NCBI RefSeq assembly: GCF_000934755.1
Contig: NZ_KN882182.1
Location: 1 to 51,867, forward strand
Source: Desulfonatronovibrio magnus
GTDB lineage: Bacteria; Desulfobacterota; Desulfovibrionia; Desulfovibrionales; Desulfonatronovibrionaceae
Direction of reading: 5' to 3'
DNA: 51,867 nt
The translations under genes were made by a program, and so were the position numbers. The notes below the pieces were generated by a model that made no database searches, was not told the DNA's origin, and was given only the letters and a program-made list of their open reading frames with translations. Below, one piece after another: positions 1-8,066 of this stretch; position 1 is the first letter of the stretch; every line of letters starts with the position of its first letter.

Positions 1-96
1 GCGGGGACTGTCCCAATTTCCAGAAAAGTGACAGACTCGTAAAGTTACTCACAAGTTCGGTCCCGGTCCGCCCAGGTGAGGAGCTTCTAAGTAACT
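1..96 (+). repeat. Tail of repeat module C followed by an R1 unit
   Basis: Positions 1-42 match the end of module C seen at 8522-8563, including GCGGGGACTGTCCCAATTT. Positions 43-96 are an R1 unit of about 50 bp that begins AGTTACTC and ends AAGTAACT, so its ends are inverted repeats of each other. The rest of module C would lie before the window. No gene is seen in 97-183. Confidence 0.85.
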
Positions 97-183
97 ACAA
101 ATAACTGGTACCCGAGTCAGGGTTAAGACAGACTCTGATCCGGGGTCCAGTTTTTGTTAAATGCAGCAACTTTTACAGCAGTA

Positions 184-810
184 TTACAATCCAAGCTTTT
201 TCATAAGATCTTCAGGGCTTTCGCTAACCTCCTCTTCATTATTTTCAGCACCGGACTGACCGAACTGGTAAATAAAGTCAACTTTTTCTAAAGTGATTTC
301 AAGATAAAAGAATTTCTGACCTTCAGTCTTAAATTCAACCCGCCGATATTGGGGGCGATCAAGATCGGCTTCCAAGGATAATTTCATGGCCTGATTCAAG
401 GCCACCATTTTGGGTTGAGTCTGATTGACTCCGACTCCCACAGCGTTCTTCAAAAGTTGCCTGAATTTTCCTATGGACTGATTCAAAAGCTCTCCCATAG
501 CATCAGCCACTTCATTGGAGGTATGATGTTTAGCCAGATCATCTTCCGGCATACCCATATTTACATTGTACTTGGTATATATTTCCAAGGCTGCTTCAGC
601 GGAAAAATTTATGGCAACCAGACCGGAAAATCCACCTTCAAAAAGAACAAAACAACCAATATCCGGCCTTAGACAGGACTTGTTTGTCTTGATGAATGTT
701 GGAGAATATTGAACATCAGTGGCAGTGGTTGTTTGAAGAGTGCCCTGGATAGCCTGGCACAACAACAATAAAATATCATCAGTACTTTTAACTTTTTTTT
801 TCTTAGCCAT
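184..810 (-). CDS. CheX-like protein of the DUF3334 type
   Basis: This is a soluble protein of 208 residues with no signal peptide or membrane segment. I recognise it tentatively as the DUF3334 family, found mainly in sulfate-reducing deltaproteobacteria. The centre holds a helix-like stretch (NEVADAMGELLNQSIG) that resembles the conserved ExxN-type helix of CheX/CheC/FliY phosphatases of CheY. A chemotaxis or signalling role is therefore plausible but is inference. The start was set at 810 rather than the ATG at 816, because AGGAG lies 9 bases before the former and only 3 before the latter. The N-terminus is lysine-rich (MAKKKKVK) and the C-terminus acidic. It stands alone, and other chemotaxis genes are 38 kb away. 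Confidence 0.6.
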   Translation of the reverse strand: MAKKKKVKSTDDILLLLCQAIQGTLQTTTATDVQYSPTFIKTNKSCLRPDIGCFVLFEGGFSGLVAINFSAEAALEIYTKYNVNMGMPEDDLAKHHTSNEVADAMGELLNQSIGKFRQLLKNAVGVGVNQTQPKMVALNQAMKLSLEADLDRPQYRRVEFKTEGQKFFYLEITLEKVDFIYQFGQSGAENNEEEVSESPEDLMKKLGL

Positions 811-1025
811 AACCATTAACTCCTTTAATTTTGGTATACATAAACAGACCAGGTCAATTATCTTTATCGTCTATAAAATTAATACTTAAACTGTTATTGT
901 TTACTAATCAAGCTATAGTTCCTCCTTTAACCTTCCTCATTGTACCTTCTGCATTCAGCATGCTGCCTCATTGTAGTAACCCCGACTTTAAGATCCTTGC
1001 ATCAGCAGAGTTGTGGGCAGTCTCT

Positions 1026-1700
1026 CTAAAAGTACCCCAGTCCACGAAGAACATCCAAACTTTCCTCCTTGTCTCTGGCTCTGCCCGACCTCTCCCCGTC
1101 GCCAGTTGATTTTCTTGTACATGGCATGCAACCAAGTGAGGTAAAGCCCTGGTCATATAATGAACAGTATGGCAGATTTTTCTGTGTTATGAATGACCAG
1201 ATGTCCATTACATTCCAATGCAAAATTGGATTTATCTGAAAATAATCAGGGTTGGTCTTTTCTTCGACTTGATCCCTAATGCTTCTTGTAGGGTGCTCAT
1301 CATTACGTATTCCGGTTATAAGGGACCTAACATTGAACCGGGAAACTGCACTTTTCAAAGGCTCAACTTTCAGGTCACGACAACAATTAACCTTATCCCT
1401 GGCAACTGGATAATTTTCCAGATCAACCTCCGGTTTAACAACATGCAGTTCAATATCCCATTTTTGGGAAATCTCATCGCGAAATTTAATGATCTCTGGA
1501 AATTTAAGTCCGGTATCTAAGTTTATGGCAACTGGCTTGATTTTGATTCCATTATCCTCTAAGAAATGATTCCAGAGGCTGAGAGTAACTGTTGAGTCTT
1601 TACCTCCGGTCCAGGCCACATAAACATCCTCATATCCGGAAAAAGACAGGACCCTCTCAAAAATACCTCTTGTCAAGTTAACTTTCTCCTGCAAATTCAT
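1026..1700 (-). CDS. APS/PAPS-reductase family protein lacking the C-terminal catalytic motif
   Basis: This is a 224-residue adenine-nucleotide alpha-hydrolase-like protein. The PP-loop is WTGGKDS near residue 30. It carries the paired cysteines CC (in NCCRDLKVEPL) and a later CxxC (GCMPCTR), the set that ligates a [4Fe-4S] cluster in assimilatory APS reductases. Those enzymes normally end with an ECGLH motif holding the catalytic cysteine. Here the protein stops after ERSGRARDKEESLDVLRGLGYF with no such cysteine, so classical APS reduction to sulfite is doubtful. It could bind APS or another adenylylated substrate in a different reaction. A strong AGGAGG lies about 14 bases before the ATG, which is rather far. 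It diverges from the permease at 1822, and a shared role in sulfur or oxyanion handling is speculative. Confidence 0.7.
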   Translation of the reverse strand: MNLQEKVNLTRGIFERVLSFSGYEDVYVAWTGGKDSTVTLSLWNHFLEDNGIKIKPVAINLDTGLKFPEIIKFRDEISQKWDIELHVVKPEVDLENYPVARDKVNCCRDLKVEPLKSAVSRFNVRSLITGIRNDEHPTRSIRDQVEEKTNPDYFQINPILHWNVMDIWSFITQKNLPYCSLYDQGFTSLGCMPCTRKSTGDGERSGRARDKEESLDVLRGLGYF

Positions 1701-1720
1701 GGCTGGCTGGTTATCCTCCT

Positions 1721-1743
1721 TTTAAATTAAATTAAATTAAATT
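1721..1743. repeat. Short pentanucleotide tandem repeat (AAATT)
   Basis: About four copies of AAATT lie between the divergent genes at 1026-1700 and 1822-2334, just upstream of the AGGAGG of the minus-strand gene. The AT-rich track probably overlaps the promoter area of that gene. Copy number may vary by slippage. Confidence 0.6.
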
Positions 1744-1821
1744 GAACAGTCCATCCCTTTGCGAGCAAAGCAGCTCAAATTTTAAAAATACAATCCGGCT
1801 ACTTGGCACTGACCATCAAAA

Positions 1822-2334
1822 ATGAAAGGAACTTTTTTATTCATACTTGTCTTGTGCCTTGCGGCAAGCTTTATTGCTTTTAAGAAAGATCCGCAACTGG
1901 TACCAGAAGGTTTTTTTCAGGGTATGAAAATGCTTTGGAAAATACTGCCTGTTCTGGTAGTTGCCTTTATTTTGGCTGGAATGATGGAAAAAATTATCCC
2001 TCGAGAATTTCTGGCTCAGATTCTAGGGTGGGATTCTGGTTTTAAAGGCCTTTTGATCGGAACATTTGCCGGGGCCATAATGCCAGGTGGACCGTTTATA
2101 TTGTTTCCAATGATGGCAGTGCTCATGAGTGCTGGTGCCGGTATTGGCCCCTTAGTGGCTTACCTGAGTTCCTGGGCATTGATAGGCCTGCACAGAGTAA
2201 TGATATTTGAGGCTCCTATAATGGGATGGAAGTTTACCTTGTGCAGACTTGGGGCCAGCTTAGTGTTTCCAGTTATTATTGGCTATTTTGCAGATCAAAT
2301 ATGGAGAATGTATTCACGATACAACTCTATGTAA
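1822..2334 (+). CDS. Half-size permease (YraQ/ArsP-like, DUF318 family)
   Basis: This is a 170-residue integral membrane protein. Hydrophobic segments lie near residues 2-20, 38-58, 75-115 and 120-160. The glycine/proline-rich GTFAGAIMPGGPFILFPMM is typical of the permease family PF03773. Family members are usually about 300-350 residues, made of two such halves, so this is a half-size version that may dimerise. The transported substrate cannot be read from the sequence. No clear ribosome binding site precedes the ATG. The stop codon TAA at 2332-2334 falls inside an R1 repeat unit (2331-2376), so the present C-terminus may have been set by repeat insertion. Confidence 0.6.
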   Translation: MKGTFLFILVLCLAASFIAFKKDPQLVPEGFFQGMKMLWKILPVLVVAFILAGMMEKIIPREFLAQILGWDSGFKGLLIGTFAGAIMPGGPFILFPMMAVLMSAGAGIGPLVAYLSSWALIGLHRVMIFEAPIMGWKFTLCRLGASLVFPVIIGYFADQIWRMYSRYNSM

Positions 2335-3099
2335 GCTTCTCACCCGGGTGGCCCGGGACCGAACCTGGGAGTAACTGTCTTTAAAGTGGAGCCTGCATCC
2401 TGCAGGCTATTTAATTCCAGGCGGCTGGAAGCCGCCTCCACTTTGAAGAACAGTCCCATATTTGGAAATTGGGACAGTCCCCGCGAGGTACTATAAAAAA
2501 GATTGATGCTGCATTGGTTCCTGGAAAAAATTTGCTTAAATGAAAAAATTTACACAGCGAGGGACAGTCCCCCTCCGGGCTGTAAGCCTCCGGGCAGGAA
2601 GCTGTGCCAGGCGCAAAGTTCCCATCTTTGACGGAACTTTTGTGGTAATTGAGAATCAATCATATGTAAAAATCTTAAAATTGTGAAAATTATAACCGTC
2701 TGATTTTATTTATAATTTGGTTTTAGTTGCTTGTAAGCTCCTCACCTTGGGGGACCGGGACCGAACCTGTGAGTAACTTATACCACTCGTTCCCAGACTC
2801 CAGCCCGGGGACGTTTAGATCTTGCGGCTCCAGCCGCTTCTTTGAAATGTGGCTTAAGCCACAAAAAAAGAAGTAATAACCTTAACGCGTTCGAGATTGC
2901 CGCGCTCGAAGACTCGCTCGCAATGACAGCTGAGGTGTCAGGGATGTGGTTGCTGTAAATCTGTCACCCACGAGGGAGCCTAAGCGACCGAAGCAATCTG
3001 CAAGATAAAACCATAATGCTCTGAATTTATTACATATACGATTGTAGTTACTTAGAAGCTCCTCACCCGGGCGGACCAGGACCGAACCTGCGAGTAACT
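2331..3099 (-). repeat. Composite repeat R1-B-R1-C-R1 in minus orientation
   Basis: Read on the minus strand, the order is R1 (3099-3046), module B (3045 to about 2880), a spacer with GGCTGGAGCC-type hairpins, R1 (2778-2724), module C (about 2723-2460), a further hairpin-rich insert, and R1 (2376-2331). The same module order on the plus strand occupies 8067-8613. Module B contains CATTGCGAGCGAGTCTTCG, a relative of a motif widely dispersed in bacterial intergenic DNA. Module C contains GGGGACTGTCCC. Against the 8 kb copy, this module C has an extra stretch of roughly 30 bp around 2570-2605. I see no gene in the whole gap 2335-3391. Confidence 0.85.
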
Positions 3100-3328
3100 C
3101 ATACACCTCGTTCCCAGGCTCCAGCCTGGGGACGTCTTACTCTTGCGGCTCCAGCCGCTTCTTCAAAATGTGGCTGGAGCCACAAAAAAATAGGTGCTCC
3201 CAGGCTGGAGCCTGGGACCAAGAGCAAATATACTGAAATTTGTAAGTATTTGATTTTATTGGCAATACGATTCCAGTTACTTGTAAGCTCCTCCAGCATG
3301 CGATCCAAGATCCAATCTGCGAGCAACT
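3100..3328 (-). repeat. Hairpin-rich module bounded by a diverged R1 unit
   Basis: This joins the composite repeat at 3099 to a diverged R1 unit at 3275-3328. It contains paired copies of CCCAGGCTGGAGCCTGGG-type palindromes (around 3114-3135 and 3200-3220) and a GGCTCCAGCC/GGCTGGAGCC pair around 3150-3185. These fold into hairpins on either strand. No open frame here looks like a gene. Confidence 0.7.
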
Positions 3329-3391
3329 TATCGGTTTAATATTTAATCCCAGTTTCCAGAACGGTATAATCGCTTATAGAACAATTCTACC

Positions 3392-4642
3392 ATGTCAAAA
3401 TTTAATTTAATAGTCATTGGAGGTGGCCCTGCAGGACTAATGGCTGCAGGCCAGGCATCGGCCAGAGGGCTTAAAGTTCTGGTGCTGGAGAAAAAACATC
3501 TGCCTGCCAGAAAACTGGGCATTACCGGAAAGGGTCGCTGCAACCTGACCAATACAGCCACACATAAATCCTTTCTCAATGCTTTTGCCAATGGTGCCAG
3601 TTTTATGCGCTTTGCTCTGGGACGCTTCGATTCTGAACATCTTGTTGCTTTTTTCAAAAACCTCAATGTCAACATGGTTGAAGAGCGTGGAGGAAGAGTC
3701 TTTCCTGCTTCACAGCAGGCTTCTGAAATAGTAAGGTCATTGATAAAATGGGCCCGGGACATGGGAGTGACTATTATGACTGACTCAAGGGCAGGCAGGT
3801 TAGTAATTGAGGATAACTCAGTCAAGGGGTTAAGTATCCACGGCCCTGATGATACCCAATTTATTGAAGTACAGCAGATTATTATCGCTACAGGGGGATG
3901 TTCTTATCCAGCGACAGGATCAACCGGAGACGGATACCGATTAGCCAGGGAAGCCGGGCATAACATTATTACGCCCTGCCCTGCTTTGGTGCCATTGGAA
4001 ACTCAAGACAACAAAGTCCACCAGATGCAGGGGCTTAGTTTGCGCAATGTGCAGGCGGATCTTCTAATTGACGACAAAAAAAAGACAGGGCTGTTTGGAG
4101 AGATGCTTTTTACACACTTTGGAGTATCAGGACCTATTATCCTGACCATGAGCAGGACTGCGGTCCAGGCTTTAATGAACAAGCATAAGGTAACTCTGCG
4201 AGTTGACCTTAAGCCTGCAGTAGATCATGCACAATTTAAGCAAAGAATTGCCAGGGTCATGCACCAGCAGGGGAAAAAAAAGATCTCCAATATTCTTAAG
4301 GAGTTTCTGCCTTTAAAAATGATTCCGGTTTTCCTTGAACAAAGCTGCATTGATCCTGACAAGCCAGGCAATGCTGTAAACAACAAAGAACAAAAAATGC
4401 TTCGTCTATGGTGCAAGGAACTGCTTATAAAAATTACCGGATATAGATCATTTAATGAAGCCATTGTTACTTCCGGTGGCGTTGACCTCAAAGAAGTTAA
4501 TCCCAAAACCATGGAGTCCAGAAAAGTTAAAGGACTTTATTTTGCCGGAGAGGTTCTGGATGTTGATGCAGACACAGGAGGTTTCAATCTTCAGGCCGCT
4601 TTTTCCACCGGCTGGGTGGCGGGTAACAGTGTTGGACATTAA
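3392..4642 (+). CDS. HI0933-family FAD-dependent oxidoreductase
   Basis: This is a 416-residue flavoprotein of the HI0933/YhiN/BaiN family, usual length about 390-420. The N-terminal dinucleotide fold is VIGGGPAGLMAAGQA near residues 7-22. The family signature TGKGRCNLTN follows near residue 45. A second FAD-contacting GG motif is at ATGGCSYPATGSTGDG, and the C-terminal FAD motif is GEVLDVDADTGGFNLQ. Family members bind FAD and some act on unsaturated steroids or other small molecules; the substrate here is unknown. It begins about 60 bp after the last R1 unit. It is monocistronic, with a short terminator-like hairpin downstream. Confidence 0.85.
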   Translation: MSKFNLIVIGGGPAGLMAAGQASARGLKVLVLEKKHLPARKLGITGKGRCNLTNTATHKSFLNAFANGASFMRFALGRFDSEHLVAFFKNLNVNMVEERGGRVFPASQQASEIVRSLIKWARDMGVTIMTDSRAGRLVIEDNSVKGLSIHGPDDTQFIEVQQIIIATGGCSYPATGSTGDGYRLAREAGHNIITPCPALVPLETQDNKVHQMQGLSLRNVQADLLIDDKKKTGLFGEMLFTHFGVSGPIILTMSRTAVQALMNKHKVTLRVDLKPAVDHAQFKQRIARVMHQQGKKKISNILKEFLPLKMIPVFLEQSCIDPDKPGNAVNNKEQKMLRLWCKELLIKITGYRSFNEAIVTSGGVDLKEVNPKTMESRKVKGLYFAGEVLDVDADTGGFNLQAAFSTGWVAGNSVGH

Positions 4643-4670
4643 CTCTGTAGCGACACTTTATTTAAGCTGG

Positions 4671-4688
4671 AAGGGGAATGCCCCTTTT
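4671..4688 (+). terminator. Short terminator-like hairpin after the HI0933-family gene
   Basis: AAGGGG-AATG-CCCCTTTT forms a 6-bp stem followed by a short T run, 28 bp after the stop codon. The stem is short, so it may be weak. The following 4690-4800 contains a GTGCCTGTCCCC motif related to the dispersed repeats. Confidence 0.5.
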
Positions 4689-4800
4689 GCCACCGGATAG
4701 CCCGGCTGTTTTATGGTTTAAGGTCGGCAAAAGTGCCTGTCCCCGGTTGCCAAGGCAATAATTATTGCAAAGTGCCGCTGCAGTGATTGCAGTTTGCATG

Positions 4801-5499
4801 TCAGTATTGCGGACCTGGCTGGTTCATGGTTTGTTCAAAAAACAGTCCTTGAGTCCAGTTTCTGACTGGTTGCGCAAGGTCATAAGCCAGATTATTGACA
4901 ATAACGTATTCTGGAGATTCAGGCATCCAGGTACGTCGTTTAATCAGAAGAAAATCCATTTCTCCCCTGTTGTCTATGCGCCCTGCATGCTCCATGGACC
5001 AGATAAGGCTGTTATTTTGTGCTGAAAAGATATTGACAGTAATGCCCACAGAAGTTGTGCCCTGGGTGCCGCCATTAAGATAGTGGTTTATTTGTCCCAT
5101 GACGAAGAGGTCAGCTCCCTTGGCTCTGGCAATCTCTCCTGCTCTTCTTCGCCCCGGCCATTCCTGTATATCTTCATAAAGCATGGTGGTAAAAACTTCC
5201 TGACCCAACCAGGTTCTCCAGAAAATATGACCTATTCTTCTGCCGGTGTTATAGTTGCCCCCTGAATTCGGATTTGCATAAAACGGAAAAAATATGGCCT
5301 TTATGTCAAAAGGAGCGTTGCTTGCAGGGTAAACATAATACCCGCTTTGTGCTTTATCCAGAACTGGTCGCTGATAAAAAATAATACGGTCTAACTGTGG
5401 CTCAACTCTCTGCTCAAAGCGCGACTCAGCGTAAGCGCATCCCAGCATCAGACTCAGCATGACAAATACAAAGATATTTCGGAAAGATTTGAATAACAT
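4801..5499 (-). CDS. Predicted lipoprotein of unknown function
   Basis: From the ATG at 5499 the protein has 232 residues and a typical lipoprotein signal: basic MLFKSFRN, a hydrophobic run, then the lipobox LMLGC with the modified cysteine near residue 21. The upstream GAGGGATCAA serves as ribosome binding site, so I prefer this start over the ATG 19 codons earlier. The mature part contains ARAKGADLFVMGQINHYLNGG followed by an alternating strand pattern (TSVGITVNIFSAQNNSLIWS). This is reminiscent of small outer-membrane-associated lipoproteins that sample an oligomeric partner, but I do not recognise a named family. It is probably periplasmic-facing. The neighbours give no functional hint. 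Confidence 0.7.
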   Translation of the reverse strand: MLFKSFRNIFVFVMLSLMLGCAYAESRFEQRVEPQLDRIIFYQRPVLDKAQSGYYVYPASNAPFDIKAIFFPFYANPNSGGNYNTGRRIGHIFWRTWLGQEVFTTMLYEDIQEWPGRRRAGEIARAKGADLFVMGQINHYLNGGTQGTTSVGITVNIFSAQNNSLIWSMEHAGRIDNRGEMDFLLIKRRTWMPESPEYVIVNNLAYDLAQPVRNWTQGLFFEQTMNQPGPQY

Positions 5500-5575
5500 T
5501 TGATCCCTCTTGTCAAAACATTTGATAATATTATCACTACAGCGAAAATTATTCATTGAACCCTTGGGATTGGCT

Positions 5576-5626
5576 ATTTTTCTGCCGTGATTTTTAAGCT
5601 GCTCAAGCTTTTTTCACGGCAAAAAT
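5576..5626. other. Two-tier inverted repeat between the lipoprotein and protease genes
   Basis: Outer arms TGCCGTGA (5583-5590) and TCACGGCA (5614-5621) enclose inner arms AAGCT and AGCTT. The structure is symmetric, with A/T runs on both sides. It lies downstream of the protease gene and upstream of the lipoprotein gene, so it could attenuate, terminate or bind a regulator. There is no proper U tract right after either arm. Confidence 0.4.
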
Positions 5627-5788
5627 GACCTTCCCGCCGATTTTCATAAGGGTGCTAAGCTTTCAAAATTTCGTTGCAGTGTTATGTTTACAGGCTTTCA
5701 AGTTATGTGCCATACGCAAAGGATTGACTGTTATGCTGAATCTTTTCTTATTCAATTTTTTAAATAAAATCAAGCTGATACACTTGGT

Positions 5789-6931
5789 CTAATCTGAAAA
5801 ACTCCGGTCTCCCTCAAGCTCCATTCTCGCAGAAAGGTAGGCCATGATATCCTTAAGGGAGATAACCCCGATCAGATTACCATCTTCCACAACCATCATT
5901 CTGCTGCGACCGGTCTGGTTCATTTTGCCCAGCACTTTCATTACATCTTCATCAGGTGATACAGTATTTTCCATGGAACAACTGCTGGCTATATCCCGAA
6001 CTAAGATTCCCGGCCAGTTTTCCCTGTCAATTTCTCCTACCTGTCTTGTAGTTATACACCCTTCTAAAGTATTTCTGTTAATGACTGGAAACATCTTGAA
6101 GTGATGTTTATAAACATAGTTATCTACAAGGTCCTGGAGACTGATGTCAGGATCAACATATACAGGTCGATTCATCAAACTTTTGACAGTTTCACCCTCC
6201 AATGCATGCTTTACCATAAGCTGTCGGTAGGAATTCTGGGCAACAAACCTGATAAACATGCCGATAATAAAATACCAGAGCCCGCCTACCAGATTTCCGG
6301 TCAGCATATTAAGGATGCCCAGCCCCATAAGGATGAAGCCAAAAATGGAGCCCATATTGGAAGCAGTCTGGGTGGCCCAACGCAAATCTTTTTTAGTATG
6401 CCATAAAATAGCGCGCAAAATTCTACCGCCATCCATGGGAAAGGCCGGGATCAAATTAAAGATGGCCAGTATAAAATTGATCAAGGCCAGGTACATGAAA
6501 ACACTGGTAATGCCTTGAGTGACATCCAGTCTTTGAGACATGTCAAAAATAAGATAAAACACTAATGCCAGAAACAGACTGGCAAGCGGTCCTGCAATGG
6601 CTATCCAGAATTCGCTTTTCGGAGTTTTGGGGTCTTCTTCCATTTCTGCCACCCCGCCAAAAACAAATAAAGTGATACCCCTGATGGGTATTCCAAGCTT
6701 TCTCGCTACAAAAGAGTGCCAGAATTCATGGAAAATTATGGAGAAAAACAGGCCCAGGGCACCAAAAACTGCCAGAATCCAGTAGTCTAAAGGCCTTAGC
6801 CCTTCAAGATAATGAGGAAAAAATCCCACTGCAAGCGACCATGTAACCAGCACGGCTATCGCCAGCCAGCTTATGTCCACCTTGATTTGAAATCCGAAAA
6901 CTTTTACAAGATTTATGCTTTTCCCAAACAT
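5789..6931 (-). CDS. Site-2-type (M50) membrane metalloprotease with CBS domains
   Basis: The protein has 380 residues from the ATG at 6931, chosen because AGGAG sits 7 bases upstream and this avoids an overlap with cobT. Several membrane spans occupy residues 20-220. The zinc motif is HEFWH (residues 68-72), fitting HExxH but with tryptophan where glycine is usual. The second metal ligand motif is NLIPAFPMDGGR. The C-terminal 150 residues form a CBS pair, including a segment with MNQTGRSRMMVVEDGNLIGV. Members of this family cleave membrane-embedded substrates, and the CBS part probably senses an adenine nucleotide. The substrate is not evident. It lies 22 bp downstream of cobT on the same strand and may be cotranscribed. 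Confidence 0.88.
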   Translation of the reverse strand: MFGKSINLVKVFGFQIKVDISWLAIAVLVTWSLAVGFFPHYLEGLRPLDYWILAVFGALGLFFSIIFHEFWHSFVARKLGIPIRGITLFVFGGVAEMEEDPKTPKSEFWIAIAGPLASLFLALVFYLIFDMSQRLDVTQGITSVFMYLALINFILAIFNLIPAFPMDGGRILRAILWHTKKDLRWATQTASNMGSIFGFILMGLGILNMLTGNLVGGLWYFIIGMFIRFVAQNSYRQLMVKHALEGETVKSLMNRPVYVDPDISLQDLVDNYVYKHHFKMFPVINRNTLEGCITTRQVGEIDRENWPGILVRDIASSCSMENTVSPDEDVMKVLGKMNQTGRSRMMVVEDGNLIGVISLKDIMAYLSARMELEGDRSFSD

Positions 6932-6953
6932 GATATTACTCCTATCTTTCCAT

Positions 6954-8015
6954 TTACCTGCTGACCCCTGCAGTATCAAAGGTTGCCATTTTATTGAAAA
7001 TATCTGCTGCACACTTAAGAACAAAATAAGCCATAGCTGCGCCTGTGCCTTCACCCAGTCGCATATCCATGCTCAAAACAGGTCTTACTCCAAGCATTTC
7101 AACTATACGTGCATGTCCCTTTTCTGCAGAAAGATGGGAAAAAAAACAATAATCTTTTACCAATGGATTAATATTCCAGGCACACACAAATGCAGCTGTG
7201 GATATATAACCGTCCACAATAATATTCATCCGTCTCGCAGAACCTCCAATGATCAATCCCGTCAGGCAGGCAATTTCCAGTCCACCCATAACCGCCAGAA
7301 TATTCCAGGGATTTTTTTGATCAATAACAGCATGATGCAGTTTTAAGGTCCTGTCAATAATCTCAGCTTTTTTTATTATTCCATCTGGATCAAGTCCTGT
7401 GCCTGCTCCAGAAAGTGACACAGGATCTTCAAGCAAAAAAGCGCAAAAAAGGGCAGTGGCTGCTGTAGTGTTGCCTATGCCCATTTCACCAGTACAAAGA
7501 GATTTGAAGCCTCTATTATAAGCAGATTCAGCAAGATCAATCCCTGCAAGCACTGCCTCTGAGCATTGTTCCATATTCATAGCAGGCTCAACCGACATGT
7601 CTTTTGTACCAGACATAACTTTACGGTTGAGAATAAGGCTGTCAGATGAAAATTCTTCGCCCATAACTCCCACGTCCACAACTGAAAGATCCAGCCCTGC
7701 AGCTTCAGCAAGAACATTGATTGCTGCACCACCCTCAACAAAGTTCAGAACCATCTGCCTTGTAACCTCTTGAGGATAAAGACTGGTTCCCCGGCGTGCT
7801 ACACCATGATCTGCAGCACAAGTAAAGACCATACCTGGCTCCACTCTTGGATTTGATCCATTGCCGATGGCATATAGCTGGGCAGCAATTTCCTCCAGTC
7901 GCCCCAGGCTGCCTTGAGGTTTGGTCAAATTGTCAAGGTGAAGAAATGCTTTAGTGATCAGGTCCGTGCTTACAGGCTGAATACTGTAGACTACTTCGTT
8001 AATAAACTTATTCAT
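6954..8015 (-). CDS. cobT: Nicotinate-nucleotide--dimethylbenzimidazole phosphoribosyltransferase
   Basis: CobT (353 residues, usual length about 350) transfers phosphoribose from nicotinate mononucleotide to the lower-ligand base during nucleotide-loop assembly of cobalamin. Signatures seen are LTKPQGSLGRLE near the N-terminus, FTCAADHGVARRG, TGEMGIGNTTAA in the middle, and the C-terminal MRLGEGTGAA carrying the conserved catalytic glutamate. GGAG is placed 7 bases before the ATG. Only about 50 bp separate the start from the repeat block at 8067, and I see no cobalamin riboswitch there. No other cobalamin gene is in the window. Confidence 0.95.
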   Translation of the reverse strand: MNKFINEVVYSIQPVSTDLITKAFLHLDNLTKPQGSLGRLEEIAAQLYAIGNGSNPRVEPGMVFTCAADHGVARRGTSLYPQEVTRQMVLNFVEGGAAINVLAEAAGLDLSVVDVGVMGEEFSSDSLILNRKVMSGTKDMSVEPAMNMEQCSEAVLAGIDLAESAYNRGFKSLCTGEMGIGNTTAATALFCAFLLEDPVSLSGAGTGLDPDGIIKKAEIIDRTLKLHHAVIDQKNPWNILAVMGGLEIACLTGLIIGGSARRMNIIVDGYISTAAFVCAWNINPLVKDYCFFSHLSAEKGHARIVEMLGVRPVLSMDMRLGEGTGAAMAYFVLKCAADIFNKMATFDTAGVSR

Positions 8016-8066
8016 TAATTTGCTCCAATTCTGCAGACTTTACTTTCATTGTGACATGGTGTTAAT

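Noticed and set aside
43-96. R1 unit as a tRNA or tRNA fragment because of its GGTTCGGTCC stretch
   Set aside because: It has no cloverleaf, anticodon arm or CCA end. The resemblance is limited to a few bases of the T-arm consensus.
1792-1810. TTGGCACTGACCATC as a sigma-54 promoter before the permease
   Set aside because: The -24 half is good but no GC-containing -12 half follows at the right spacing, and it lies too close to the start codon.
8016-8066. Cobalamin riboswitch before cobT
   Set aside because: Only about 50 bases precede the repeat block and no B12-box-like sequence is visible.
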